In this document: positions 17,809 through 26,464 of the stretch, piece after piece
Numbering within the stretch: position 1 is the stretch's first letter
How the letters are laid out: every line of letters starts with the position of its first letter
Source of the DNA: a candidate division KSB1 bacterium
GTDB lineage: Bacteria; Zhuqueibacterota; Zhuqueibacteria; JANLFK01; Oleimicrobiaceae
Length of the DNA stretch: 64,000 nt
Direction: 5' to 3'
Assembly: GCA_034506335.1 (NCBI GenBank)
Contig: JAPDPR010000006.1
Location: 1 to 64,000 of the forward strand
The notes under the pieces: model-generated
Databases searched by the model: none
Seen by the model: only the letters and a program-made list of their open reading frames with translations
Told to the model about the DNA's origin: nothing
Position numbers and translations under genes: made by a program

Positions 17809-18918
17809 ATGCCGATCATCGTGGTAAGAAAAGGGCAGGCCGCAAGAAAGGTGGTGTCAACACCAGTCGTCAAGGAGGAGTACCTGCAAGAGTACATCCG
17901 CAAGAACCCGGCTGTGATCCCCCTTGATGACATCCGGGAGAATATGCAGCTCCTGGTGTTCGCGCGCGAGTTTCCCACCCCAAGTGGGCCCATTGACGCC
18001 CTCGCCGTAGACGAGGAGGGGGCGCTCTACATCATCGAGACCAAGCTCTACAAGAATCCCGATAAGAGGCTGGTTGTGGCTCAGGTTCTTGACTATGGAG
18101 CCGCACTCTGGAACAGCTTCGATGATTACTCGGAGATGGAAACCAGGATCGACCAGATGGTCAGGGCAACTTCGGGCATGTCATTCCGAGAGACGGTAGC
18201 GGACTTTTTCGGACTTGATGAAGAGCAAGTGAAGATGGCCATGAGTCGTTTCGAGTCCGACTTGAATTCTGGTCGCATCAACTTTATTTTTCTCATGGAC
18301 CGCATTCACGACGAACTCAAGGGCTTGGTCGACTTCATAAACGCCAATAGTAGGTTTAGACTCTTGGCCTGTGAGGTGGAGTTCTACAGGTACGAGGATC
18401 TGGACATTCTGGTGCCGAAGCTTTACGGTGCTGCGACAATCAGGCAGTCATCAGCGTCCGCTTCAAGAAGGCGGTGGGACGAGGCTTCGTTCTTCGAGGA
18501 GGTGAAGCGGCGTTGTGACGAAGCCGGTCAGGAAAGCATAAGGCGGTTATTCGAGTTCGCCCGCCAAACAGAGGCGATGATCGCCTGGGGGAGCGGTGCC
18601 GCTCGAGGGTCGTTCAATCCGAAGTATGAGCGAGTCAGCGCGAGATCCATCTTCACCGTGTGTTCCGATGGGGAGTTGCGAGTGAATTTCGGCTGGCTTG
18701 ACGACAATAGGCAAACCCTCGAGTTTCGGAAACGGCTCAAGCAGCTGTTGGCGGAAAGGGCTGGGCTCACATTCCCGCCCGGTTGGGAGCGGACCTTTGT
18801 GCGTTTTCCCATCGAGCAGTGGAAAGATCGGGTCGCAGACATAGTCGCAGTGTTGGGGGAAATGCTCGGATCAGCTGCTCAGAAAACGAGGCCAGAGGAA
18901 GCCGAGTCGGCTCGTTGA
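17809..18918 (+). CDS. Possible PD-(D/E)XK nuclease (DUF91/NucS-like N-terminal domain)
   Basis: A 369-residue protein. Residues about 20-100 look like the restriction-endonuclease-type fold of DUF91/NucS proteins: a helix with YIRKNPAVIPLDD, then the metal-binding pattern of Asp in GPIDALAVDEEG and Glu-Thr-Lys in LYIIETKLYKN, followed by VVAQVLDYGAAL. The rest (about 200-369) is mixed alpha/beta with no family I can name. The protein ends exactly at the beginning of the cca gene. Codon use appears slightly less G+C-rich than in neighbours (more ATA, AGG and TTA by eye), which may hint at transfer but was not measured. It could be a repair or defence nuclease; nothing beside it makes a defence system. 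Confidence 0.7.
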   Translation: MPIIVVRKGQAARKVVSTPVVKEEYLQEYIRKNPAVIPLDDIRENMQLLVFAREFPTPSGPIDALAVDEEGALYIIETKLYKNPDKRLVVAQVLDYGAALWNSFDDYSEMETRIDQMVRATSGMSFRETVADFFGLDEEQVKMAMSRFESDLNSGRINFIFLMDRIHDELKGLVDFINANSRFRLLACEVEFYRYEDLDILVPKLYGAATIRQSSASASRRRWDEASFFEEVKRRCDEAGQESIRRLFEFARQTEAMIAWGSGAARGSFNPKYERVSARSIFTVCSDGELRVNFGWLDDNRQTLEFRKRLKQLLAERAGLTFPPGWERTFVRFPIEQWKDRVADIVAVLGEMLGSAAQKTRPEEAESAR

Positions 18919-20361
18919 TTGGTGCACCGGATATTCCTGAGAAATCACGTGACGACCGAGGAGATACTCGCCCAAGTAGGAGCGTTGGCTGACCAGAACG
19001 CCTTGCAAGTCTATGCAGTTGGCGGTTTTGTCCGTGACCGACTGCGTGGGGTCAACGGCGTGGACATCGACTTTGTCGTGGTAGGCGACGGCCCTGGCTT
19101 TGCGCGCTTGGCTCTGCAGAGGCTGGGGGGCAGCGGCTTTGTGGTCTATGAAAAATTCTGCACCGCCTCTTTCCTGCTGCACGGCCACAAGCTGGAATTC
19201 GTCTCCGCGCGGGCAGAAAGCTACCAGCCCACCTCGCGTAAACCACTTGTCCGGAAGGCCTCCTTGGCAGACGACTTGGCACGACGCGACTTCACCATTA
19301 ACGCCATGGCTCTGTCGCTCAACCGCGCCTCGTGGATGGAGCTTGTCGACCCCTTTGGCGGCCAGGAGGATTTGCGGCAACGGATCATCCGCACCCCCCT
19401 CGATCCAGAGGAGACCTTCCAAGATGACCCGCTGCGCATCATGCGCGCCATCCGCTTCGCCACGCAGCTGGATTTTCGTCTGGAAAAGCAGACTAAAGCG
19501 GGCATCGCTGCCATGCGCGAGCGGCTGAGCATCGTCTCTCAGGAGCGCATCACCGAAGAGCTGCGCAAGATCATCATGGCACCGCGCCCCTCCATCGGCT
19601 TCAAGTTGATGGATGAAACCGCCCTGCTCCCGCTCGTCTTGCCGGAGATCAGTGCCATGAAGGGGGTAGAGCAGATCGGACGTTATCACCACAAGGATGT
19701 GTTTCTCCACACCTTGAAGGTACTGGACAATGTGGCCGCCGTCAGCGATAGCTTTCCCCTCCGCTTTGTGGCGCTGTTTCACGACGTGGCCAAGCCTCAG
19801 ACCAAGGCCTTTGTGCCAGGGGTGGGCTGGACTTTTCACGGGCACGACGAGATCGGTGCGCGCATGATCAAGGGAATTTGCCGGCGGTTGCGTCTACCCG
19901 TGGAGGTGGCCAAGTACGCAGAGAAGCTCATCCGCTTGCACCTGCGGCCCATCCACTTGGCCGATGAAGGGGTCACTGACTCGGCCATCAGGCGACTGAT
20001 CGTGCAGGCCGGGCCAGAGCTCGACGACCTGTTTGTCCTCTGCAGGGCGGACATCACCTCCGGCAACCCGGCGCGGGTAAAAGCACATCTGGCCAATTTT
20101 GACTACCTGGTGCAGCGCATGCACGAAGTAGAGGAAAAAGACCGCATGCGCGCCTTCCAGTCCCCGGTACGCGGGGAGGAGATCATGGCCGTGTGCGGCA
20201 TTGGCCCGGGACCGATGGTGGGTCGCCTGAAGAAGATGATCGAGGAAGCCATACTTGACGGACAGATCCCCAACGAGCACGACGCCGCCTATCAGTACCT
20301 GCTCTCTATCAAGGACGCGGTGCTTTCAGCCGCTACGCCCCCAAAAGGGCCCGCATCTTGA
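18919..20361 (+). CDS. cca: CCA-adding tRNA nucleotidyltransferase with HD domain
   Basis: A 480-residue enzyme of the class II poly(A)/CCA polymerase family. The head has GGFVRDRL and the catalytic pair in DIDFVVVGD; RRDFTINAMAL and DDPLRIMRAIRFATQL mark the neck that reads the incoming nucleotide. An HD-type region (HTLKVLDNVA, ALFHDVAKP, HGHDEIGARM) follows, and an anticodon-region-like helical tail ends the protein. The head-plus-HD layout resembles FCB-type CCA or A-adding enzymes. No separate partner is visible, so it may add the full CCA. The start is uncertain: TTG 18919 directly follows the upstream stop, GTG 18922 is next, and GTG 18949 is also possible. Confidence 0.93.
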   Translation: MVHRIFLRNHVTTEEILAQVGALADQNALQVYAVGGFVRDRLRGVNGVDIDFVVVGDGPGFARLALQRLGGSGFVVYEKFCTASFLLHGHKLEFVSARAESYQPTSRKPLVRKASLADDLARRDFTINAMALSLNRASWMELVDPFGGQEDLRQRIIRTPLDPEETFQDDPLRIMRAIRFATQLDFRLEKQTKAGIAAMRERLSIVSQERITEELRKIIMAPRPSIGFKLMDETALLPLVLPEISAMKGVEQIGRYHHKDVFLHTLKVLDNVAAVSDSFPLRFVALFHDVAKPQTKAFVPGVGWTFHGHDEIGARMIKGICRRLRLPVEVAKYAEKLIRLHLRPIHLADEGVTDSAIRRLIVQAGPELDDLFVLCRADITSGNPARVKAHLANFDYLVQRMHEVEEKDRMRAFQSPVRGEEIMAVCGIGPGPMVGRLKKMIEEAILDGQIPNEHDAAYQYLLSIKDAVLSAATPPKGPAS

Positions 20362-20522
20362 AAGAAACTTTTGTTTCCGTTTTTCGTCTTACGTTCTGGT
20401 TTGGCTCGTCGGGGAGGGCCCTGGCATGCAATATTTTGCCGGGGGGAGGGGTATATTTGCGTGAATAGCTTGCGGGTGAGGAGCTGTTGGTAGGAGTAGA
20501 TACCACGCATGGAGGGTCTGTC

Positions 20523-21233
20523 ATGGCAACAGGAGAGTCGACGGCAAAAGGGGGGTCTCTGCTGGGCACGCTGGTGAACATCTTTGTCAGTCCGCGGGAA
20601 GCCTACGAGGCGATCGATCGCCGGCCAACATGGGTCTTCCCACTGGTCCTCGTCTTGTTGTCGGCGTTGGTAGCCGCCATTTTCATCACTCCGATGGCTA
20701 TGGAGGAGCGGATGGCGGAGCAGCGCGACAAGCTCATCGAGAAGCGGGGCATGACGCCTGAAGAGGCAGATCGGGCGCTGGAGGTAGGGGCCAAGATCGG
20801 CAAGATCACTGGTCCGGTAATGGCCCCCATCGCGACCGTGGTGGTACTTGTGGTGGTCACACTCGCTCTCCTCTTCTTGGGGAACGTGGTCCTGGGCGGG
20901 GCGAGCAATTTCAAGAAAATCTTTGCGATGTACACGTGGACGTCGCTGATCGGCGTGCTGGCCACCATAGTGAAGACACCGCTGATGCTCTCGCGGGGCA
21001 CCGTCGATTTGCAAACCAGTCTGGCCGCGTTTCTGGACCCGGCGCAGAAGGGCACCTTTCTCTACCAGTTGCTGGCGCGGACGGACGTTTTCTCGTTGTG
21101 GGAGCTGGTACTGGTCTGCATCGGGATGGCGGTCATCTATCGCTTTACGACGAAAAAGGCGGCCACCGGTGTGGTGGCGCTCTACCTGGTCTATGCTGTG
21201 GCTGCGGCGGCCGTTACTGCCGCACTCACTTAA
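20523..21233 (+). CDS. Yip1-domain membrane protein
   Basis: A 236-residue inner-membrane protein with about five hydrophobic segments and the Yip1 signature: a cytoplasmic GSLLGTLVNIFVSPREAYEAI start, then PTWVFPLVLVLLSALVAAIF. Yip1 proteins are of unknown function in bacteria and are often found beside efflux systems. ATG 20523 has a GGAGGG site; a start 12 codons earlier lacks one. It leads a run of nine close-set genes ending at 28639 and is 27 bases upstream of the TolC-like gene. The 161-base gap before it (20362-20522) is T-rich but I could not fix a convincing promoter there. Confidence 0.85.
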   Translation: MATGESTAKGGSLLGTLVNIFVSPREAYEAIDRRPTWVFPLVLVLLSALVAAIFITPMAMEERMAEQRDKLIEKRGMTPEEADRALEVGAKIGKITGPVMAPIATVVVLVVVTLALLFLGNVVLGGASNFKKIFAMYTWTSLIGVLATIVKTPLMLSRGTVDLQTSLAAFLDPAQKGTFLYQLLARTDVFSLWELVLVCIGMAVIYRFTTKKAATGVVALYLVYAVAAAAVTAALT

Positions 21234-21260
21234 GCCAGCGGGGGTTAGAGGAGCAAGATC

Positions 21261-22646
21261 ATGGCGAGGTGGCAGGTACTAGTTGGGTTATTGCTTGTAG
21301 TGGGGACGGTCGGCGCGCAGACGGTGGGGCGACCCCTGTCGCTGGAGGAGTGCGTCAACCTGGCGTTAGAGAACAACGCCAGTGTGCGCAAGGCGGCGCT
21401 GGGGGTTGACCTGGCGGAGGCCACGGTGTTGGGCACCTGGTCTGGGCTCCTGCCGCACGTCAACGCCGGCTTTGCCTCCGGCCGCTTCATCCAGGGAGAC
21501 CGCATCCGCAAGATGGACGTTCCCGTGGGATATGACCCGCAGAGCGGCAAGGTCATCTACGAGCAGCGGGAGATCGTGCAGAAGGGCGTGGAGCGCAACA
21601 GCCACTACGCGCGCCTATCGGTGGCGCAGAACCTTTTCGATTGGGGGCGGAGCCTGAACCTCATGCAGCAGGCGCGCTCCCAGGAACGTGCTGCTGAGCA
21701 GGCTTTCCTTGCTGCGCGCGATGCCGTGGTGCTGGATGTGTACACGAAGTACTTTGCCCTGCTCAAGGCAGTGAAGCTCTTGGAGGTGTACCGCGAAGCC
21801 CTGCAGTCGGCCGAAGAGCAGCTGCGGCGCACCCAGAGCATGTTCGAGCTCGGCGCCGTGGCCCAGGGCGATGTGTACAAGGCCAAAGTGACCGTCGGTG
21901 AGGCAAAGATCAACGTCATCTCGCAAGAAAACGAGGTGCGCATGGCCAGGGGCAATCTAAACGTGGCAATGGGACGCAACCCGGACGCCGAGCTGGCGGT
22001 GGTAGAAGTGGAGGTCGTGGAGACGCCTTTCCCGCACACCAGAGAGCAAGTGCTGGAAATGGCCATTGCCAACAACCCCGAACTGCGCCAACTGCGGCAA
22101 TCGTTGGAGGCAGCGCGCCTCGGAGTGCGAGCGGCTAAGCTTGCGTACCTGCCCACATTCTCCCTCGGCGTGACCTACTCGCGCGACAATGAGTTTTTCG
22201 ACAAGGTCTACTCCAAAGACCTGAAGCGCGATTACTACCTCACGGTGGGCATGCAAGCGGACTTGAATCTGTTCCGGGGATTTGCCGACAAGGCTGCCGT
22301 GGAGCGCGAGACGGTCTCGTACCGCAGCGCGCAGGAGGACCACGCAGACAAGCTGCGGCAGCTTGCGCTGCGGGTGGACCAGGCATTTCTCTACCTCGAA
22401 GCCCTGCGGGAGATTGCCGAAATCAACCGCGCTAACCTTGTGGCGGCGGAAGAAGACCTTCGCCTTGCCGAGGAGCGCTACCGCGTAGGTTCTGGCACAT
22501 TGCTGGAGATCAACGACGCGCGAGTGGCGGTCACGCGTGCCAAGCAGATCGTGGTGGGCACCAGATACGATAGCCAGGTCGCCCGCGCCACCCTCGAGGC
22601 GCTGATGGGAACGCTGGGCACCGAGGCGACCAGAGGACGCACATGA
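21261..22646 (+). CDS. TolC-like outer membrane efflux protein
   Basis: A 461-residue outer-membrane channel of the TolC family (OEP). It has a signal peptide (LLVVGTVGAQT), then two repeats of long alpha-helical hairpins: LSLEECVNLALENNASVRKAAL opens the first and QVLEMAIANNPELRQLRQSLE the second, each followed by beta strands such as HVNAGFASG and FSLGVTYSRDN. The pattern LAEERYRVGSGTLLEINDARVAVTRA near the end is typical. It should trimerise and dock with the MacA-like adaptor encoded two genes downstream. The ribosome-binding site is AGAGGAG. Its stop overlaps the next start (ATGA). Confidence 0.95.
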   Translation: MARWQVLVGLLLVVGTVGAQTVGRPLSLEECVNLALENNASVRKAALGVDLAEATVLGTWSGLLPHVNAGFASGRFIQGDRIRKMDVPVGYDPQSGKVIYEQREIVQKGVERNSHYARLSVAQNLFDWGRSLNLMQQARSQERAAEQAFLAARDAVVLDVYTKYFALLKAVKLLEVYREALQSAEEQLRRTQSMFELGAVAQGDVYKAKVTVGEAKINVISQENEVRMARGNLNVAMGRNPDAELAVVEVEVVETPFPHTREQVLEMAIANNPELRQLRQSLEAARLGVRAAKLAYLPTFSLGVTYSRDNEFFDKVYSKDLKRDYYLTVGMQADLNLFRGFADKAAVERETVSYRSAQEDHADKLRQLALRVDQAFLYLEALREIAEINRANLVAAEEDLRLAEERYRVGSGTLLEINDARVAVTRAKQIVVGTRYDSQVARATLEALMGTLGTEATRGRT

Positions 22647-23122
22647 CTCGGGAGACTCGACTGCAAAGGTTCACCGCGCCCAGGAACAGAGGGGCCATAG
22701 TGCTTGTTCTCTTGGCCTTCCTGACCTCGGTGGGGTGCGAGAAGATCGAGAGCGAAGGCGGAGGCGTAATCTCCCCGGCCAAAGATGCACCGTACATCAT
22801 TGAGTGTGTCACCTGCGTGGCGGTGGACACACAGTCGAACCCGGTTATGGTGACCTCCACGTTCGTCGTAGACGAGGCGGTGTATCTGTGGATCAGGTGG
22901 GGTAACTGGTACAAGACGCACGCCGTAAGCGTGAAGTGGTTTGACCCAGACGGGGAGCTGCAGGGGAGCTACGGGGAGGAGCTCACCTCCGACACCGGGT
23001 TTGCGGTAACCTGGTTCTTCATCGACACGGCAAGCTCGGCCCCCACCGGTGATTGGTGGGTGGAGATATACCTCGATGGGCAGTTCGTGCGCAGTCAAGT
23101 CTTCAGACTCATCTCGGGTTAG
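22643..23122 (+). CDS. Small lipoprotein within the efflux operon
   Basis: A 159-residue predicted lipoprotein. The N-terminus has a hydrophobic stretch IVLVLLAFLTSVGC, where TSVGC is an acceptable lipobox. The mature part is beta-rich, with two close Cys in ECVTCVAVD and several Trp residues (WIRWGNW, WFFIDTASS, WWVEIYLDG); it may form a small Ig-like or jelly-roll domain. I do not recognise the family. It overlaps the TolC gene by four bases and precedes the MacA gene by 31, so it is probably an accessory part of the exporter in the envelope, such as a stabiliser or substrate-binding protein. That role is inference from position only. Confidence 0.75.
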   Translation: MTRETRLQRFTAPRNRGAIVLVLLAFLTSVGCEKIESEGGGVISPAKDAPYIIECVTCVAVDTQSNPVMVTSTFVVDEAVYLWIRWGNWYKTHAVSVKWFDPDGELQGSYGEELTSDTGFAVTWFFIDTASSAPTGDWWVEIYLDGQFVRSQVFRLISG

Positions 23123-23153
23123 CTGCAAGTGGCCTACAGGTGGAGACGTGCTC

Positions 23154-24440
23154 ATGACGAAAAAGAAAAGAACGGTGGTGTTCCTGCTGGGACTGGTGGC
23201 AGTGGTGGTGGCGGCCGTGGTGTTGGGGAGCCAGTCGGCAAGGAAGAAGGCTGTGGAGGTGACGGTGGCGCCGGTCAAGCGTGGCACCATCACCCAGGTG
23301 GTCTCGGGTTCAGGCAAGGTTCAACCCGAACTGAAAGTGAACATCGCGGCCCACGTCGCAGGCAAGATTGTGGAGTTGCCGGTGCGTGAGGGGCAGCAGG
23401 TGAGGCGCGGGCAGCTGCTGGTGCGCCTGGAAAAGGAGCAGTACCAGGCTGCCGTGGAAAGAGCCCGCTCCACCCTCAAGTCGGCCCGGGCCAATCTGAC
23501 CAAGACCCGCGCGGAGTACGAGCGTGCCAAGGAGCTCTACGCCCAGAAGCTGACCTCTTTGGCCCAGTTGCAGACAGCTGAGGCGGCGCTCATGCTGGCC
23601 GAAAGCGAAGTGGAGCAAGCACAGGCGTCCCTGAACCAAGCTGAGGATAACCTGGACAAGACCACGATCACCTCCCCCATTGACGGTACAGTCATCAAGC
23701 TGAACAAGGAGGTCGGAGAGATCACGCTCGGTTCGCAGTTCCAGGCGGATGTGATTATGGAGGTGGCTGACCTGGAGCGGATGGAGGTAGTGGCCGAGAT
23801 CGACGAGAACGATGTGGTGGACGTGGTGCAGGGGCAGAGTGCCCGCATTCAGGTGGACGCCATCCCAGATACCGTGTTGCGCGGGAGGGTGCGCGAGGTT
23901 GCCCATACTGCCATCACCCGCGGCCGCGGCACGCAGGAGGAAATTACCAACTTTGAGGTCAAAGTCTCGGTTGTGGACCGCGTGCCCCAACTGCGACCAG
24001 GTATGTCGGCCACCGTGGAGATCGAGACTAAGAGCAAGGACCAAGCCCTCTACGTGCCGATTCAGTGCATTACGATGCGCAGCCCTGAGGATACCACGCA
24101 GATCGCACAGGCACGCAGCACCACGTGGCGACGCAAGAAGGGCGGCACCAGAGATGAGAGCATGGAAGGGTTTGGCCCACCCCCCTCGGCAGACGAAGAA
24201 AGCAAGAAGACGCAACCAGCTCCCAAGCAGATCCAGGTGGTCTTTGTCGTGGAAAACGGGGTAGCAAAGATGCGGCCCGTGGTCACAGGTATTAGCAGCG
24301 AAACGGATATCGAGATCGTCAGTGGCCTCAACGAAGGGGAGCAGGTAGTGAGTGGGAGCTATCGCGTCCTTTCCAAGGAGCTCAAGAACGGCACGGCAGT
24401 CAAGGTAAGTTCAGGCAAGCCCGCCTCAAAGAAAAAGTGA
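23154..24440 (+). CDS. MacA-like periplasmic adaptor (membrane fusion protein)
   Basis: A 428-residue periplasmic adaptor of a tripartite exporter. An N-terminal membrane anchor (TVVFLLGLVAVVVAAVVLG) is followed by VVSGSGKVQPELKVNIAAHVAG and the biotinyl-lipoyl half VREGQQVRRGQLLVRL. A long helical hairpin follows (about residues 95-185), then TTITSPIDGTVIKLN, and beta-barrel and membrane-proximal domains. A charged, low-complexity insert (about 330-365, rich in Lys, Arg and Pro) interrupts the C-terminal part and is unusual for MacA. ATG 23154 is preferred; a GTG two codons earlier is possible. It should link the TolC-like channel to the ABC permeases just downstream. Confidence 0.93.
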   Translation: MTKKKRTVVFLLGLVAVVVAAVVLGSQSARKKAVEVTVAPVKRGTITQVVSGSGKVQPELKVNIAAHVAGKIVELPVREGQQVRRGQLLVRLEKEQYQAAVERARSTLKSARANLTKTRAEYERAKELYAQKLTSLAQLQTAEAALMLAESEVEQAQASLNQAEDNLDKTTITSPIDGTVIKLNKEVGEITLGSQFQADVIMEVADLERMEVVAEIDENDVVDVVQGQSARIQVDAIPDTVLRGRVREVAHTAITRGRGTQEEITNFEVKVSVVDRVPQLRPGMSATVEIETKSKDQALYVPIQCITMRSPEDTTQIAQARSTTWRRKKGGTRDESMEGFGPPPSADEESKKTQPAPKQIQVVFVVENGVAKMRPVVTGISSETDIEIVSGLNEGEQVVSGSYRVLSKELKNGTAVKVSSGKPASKKK

Positions 24441-24512
24441 CCGCTTTGAGAGCCACTTTGGGTAGGGCCGACTACGATGCCTCTCCACATGGCAGAACGG
24501 TTGAGGTGAACG

Positions 24513-25193
24513 ATGTTGATCCAGCTTGAGAACGTGGTCAAAATCTACGAGGTAGGCGCTGAACGGGTGCACGCACTGCGCGGAGTGTCCCTGCGCGTGC
24601 AGGAGAATGAGTACCTGGCCATCATGGGACCGTCCGGTTCAGGGAAGTCGACCTTGATGAACATCCTCGGCTGTCTGGATACGCCCACCTCTGGCCGCTA
24701 CCTTTTCAAGGGGCACAACGTGAGCACCATGGACGATGACCAGTTGGCGGCCATTCGCAATCGCGAGATTGGCTTTGTGTTCCAGACCTTCAACCTTCTG
24801 CCGCGTGCCAATGCCTTGCACAACGTGGAGTTGCCCCTCATCTACAACGGTACGCCTGCAGCAAAACGGCGCCGGCTGGCCGAGGAGGCGCTGGCCAAAG
24901 TGGGATTGGCTGATCGCATGCATCATCGTCCCAATGAACTCTCGGGTGGCCAGCGCCAGCGAGTGGCCATCGCGCGCGCCCTGGTGAATAGGCCTTCCCT
25001 AATCCTTGCCGATGAGCCTACAGGCAACCTTGACACCCGCACTGGTCAGGAGATCATGGACATTTTCGAAAAACTCCATGAGGCGGGCAACACCATTATC
25101 CTTGTCACCCACGAGGAGTACATTGCCGAACATACCAACCGCATTGTCCGCCTGCGCGACGGAATGATCGAGCGTGATGAAGCGGTGAACTGA
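24513..25193 (+). CDS. LolD/MacB-type ABC transporter ATPase
   Basis: A 226-residue nucleotide-binding subunit. Walker A is GPSGSGKST, the Q-loop lies in [12 protein letters not shown], the ABC signature is LSGGQRQR, Walker B is [12 protein letters not shown], and the H-loop is VTHE. These are the features of the MacB/LolD/FtsE clade (type VII ABC systems). The ATPase is a separate chain, whereas in Escherichia coli MacB it is fused to the permease. It sits between the adaptor and two permease genes. It powers mechanotransmission across the envelope and not solute transport through the membrane. Confidence 0.96.
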   Translation: MLIQLENVVKIYEVGAERVHALRGVSLRVQENEYLAIMGPSGSGKSTLMNILGCLDTPTSGRYLFKGHNVSTMDDDQLAAIRNREIGFVFQTFNLLPRANALHNVELPLIYNGTPAAKRRRLAEEALAKVGLADRMHHRPNELSGGQRQRVAIARALVNRPSLILADEPTGNLDTRTGQEIMDIFEKLHEAGNTIILVTHEEYIAEHTNRIVRLRDGMIERDEAVN

Positions 25194-25218
25194 GCGGCAG
25201 GAGTGCTGAGAGGAACGC

Positions 25219-26448
25219 ATGATTCGGCTTGCCACCGCCTTATGGGAGAGCACCCGCCTTGCTCTCCAAGCCCTGTGGGCGCACAAGATGCGCGCCTTTC
25301 TGACCGTGCTGGGCATCGTCATCGGCGTTACCACCATCACCGGGATCGTCTCCGTTATCCAGGGGCTCAATAAGGCCGTCTACTCGCAGATCGCGGGCTT
25401 GGGTGCGGACTTGCTCTATGTACAGAAATTCCCGTGGGTGTCAGGTCGGGAGTTCTACAAATACCGCAACCGGAAGGACATCACCACCAAGGAGGCTGAC
25501 GCGCTGAAACGGTTCTGCCGGCTGGCCTCTGTGGTCTCCCCGATGACAGGTACACGGCGCACGGTCAAATATGGTAGCACAAAGCTATCTAATGTCACTA
25601 TTTATGCGGTCGAAGCGAACTACAAGGACGCGGCAAATGTGCTTCCTGAATACGGCCGTTTCCTGACGGAGACGGACGTGGAACGGCGGCATGCGGTGTG
25701 CGTGATCGGGCAAGAGGTTGCCAGCCGTTTGTTTGAGCGACAAGACCCCATCGGGCGCCGCATCACCGTGGGCGACTACAAGTTCACGGTGGTTGGAGTG
25801 CTGGAAAAGCAGGGAGAGGTGCTGGGACGCAACAACGACATCGTGGTCCTGGTGCCGCTCACTATCTTTCAGAAGCTCTACGGGTCGCGGCGCAGTTTGA
25901 CCATTTTGGTGAAGGTGGTGGACGCCTCGCGTCTGGAAGAAGCGGAGGAGGAGATTATTGGCATCCTCCGGCGCGTGCGCCGCGTTCCTCCAGACAAGGA
26001 AAACGACTTTGCCATCAACCGACAGGATATTCTGGAAGATCTGTACAAAAACCTCACCCGTGTGCTTTATGCGGTGGCCTTTGGCATCGGGGCGCTGTCG
26101 CTGCTGGTGGGCGGGATCGGCATTATGAACATCATGCTGGTTTCGGTGACGGAGCGGACGCGGGAGATCGGTATCCGCAAGGCGATCGGCGCCCGGCGGT
26201 CCGATATCATGATGCAATTTCTGGTGGAATCGGTGGTCATCAGCGCGCTGGGCGGCCTCATCGGGTTGGGGCTGGGGTTTGGGGTCGGCATGCTGCTCGG
26301 GCGTCTGCCGGTGTTGCAGGCCACGATTGCGCCCAGCGCCATCGTGCTGGGGCTGGGCTTTTCCTGCGGCGTGGGCATGTTCGCCGGATTGTATCCAGCG
26401 TGGAAAGCATCGCGCTTGGACCCCATTGTCGCCTTGCGCTACGAATAG
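25219..26448 (+). CDS. MacB-type ABC permease, first copy
   Basis: A 409-residue permease of the MacB/FtsX type: one N-terminal helix ([20 protein letters not shown]), a large periplasmic domain of about 220 residues, and three C-terminal helices with the signature [29 protein letters not shown]. The ending [20 protein letters not shown] is the family standard. It begins 25 bases after the ATPase gene and is followed 16 bases later by a second, different permease. Together they probably form a heterodimer with two copies of the ATPase. Confidence 0.95.
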   Translation: MIRLATALWESTRLALQALWAHKMRAFLTVLGIVIGVTTITGIVSVIQGLNKAVYSQIAGLGADLLYVQKFPWVSGREFYKYRNRKDITTKEADALKRFCRLASVVSPMTGTRRTVKYGSTKLSNVTIYAVEANYKDAANVLPEYGRFLTETDVERRHAVCVIGQEVASRLFERQDPIGRRITVGDYKFTVVGVLEKQGEVLGRNNDIVVLVPLTIFQKLYGSRRSLTILVKVVDASRLEEAEEEIIGILRRVRRVPPDKENDFAINRQDILEDLYKNLTRVLYAVAFGIGALSLLVGGIGIMNIMLVSVTERTREIGIRKAIGARRSDIMMQFLVESVVISALGGLIGLGLGFGVGMLLGRLPVLQATIAPSAIVLGLGFSCGVGMFAGLYPAWKASRLDPIVALRYE

Positions 26449-26464
26449 CAACATCAGGAATGCT

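Noticed and set aside
20362-20400. Terminator after cca
   Set aside because: GAAAC and GTTTC flank a TTTT loop with T residues after, but the stem is only five weak pairs.
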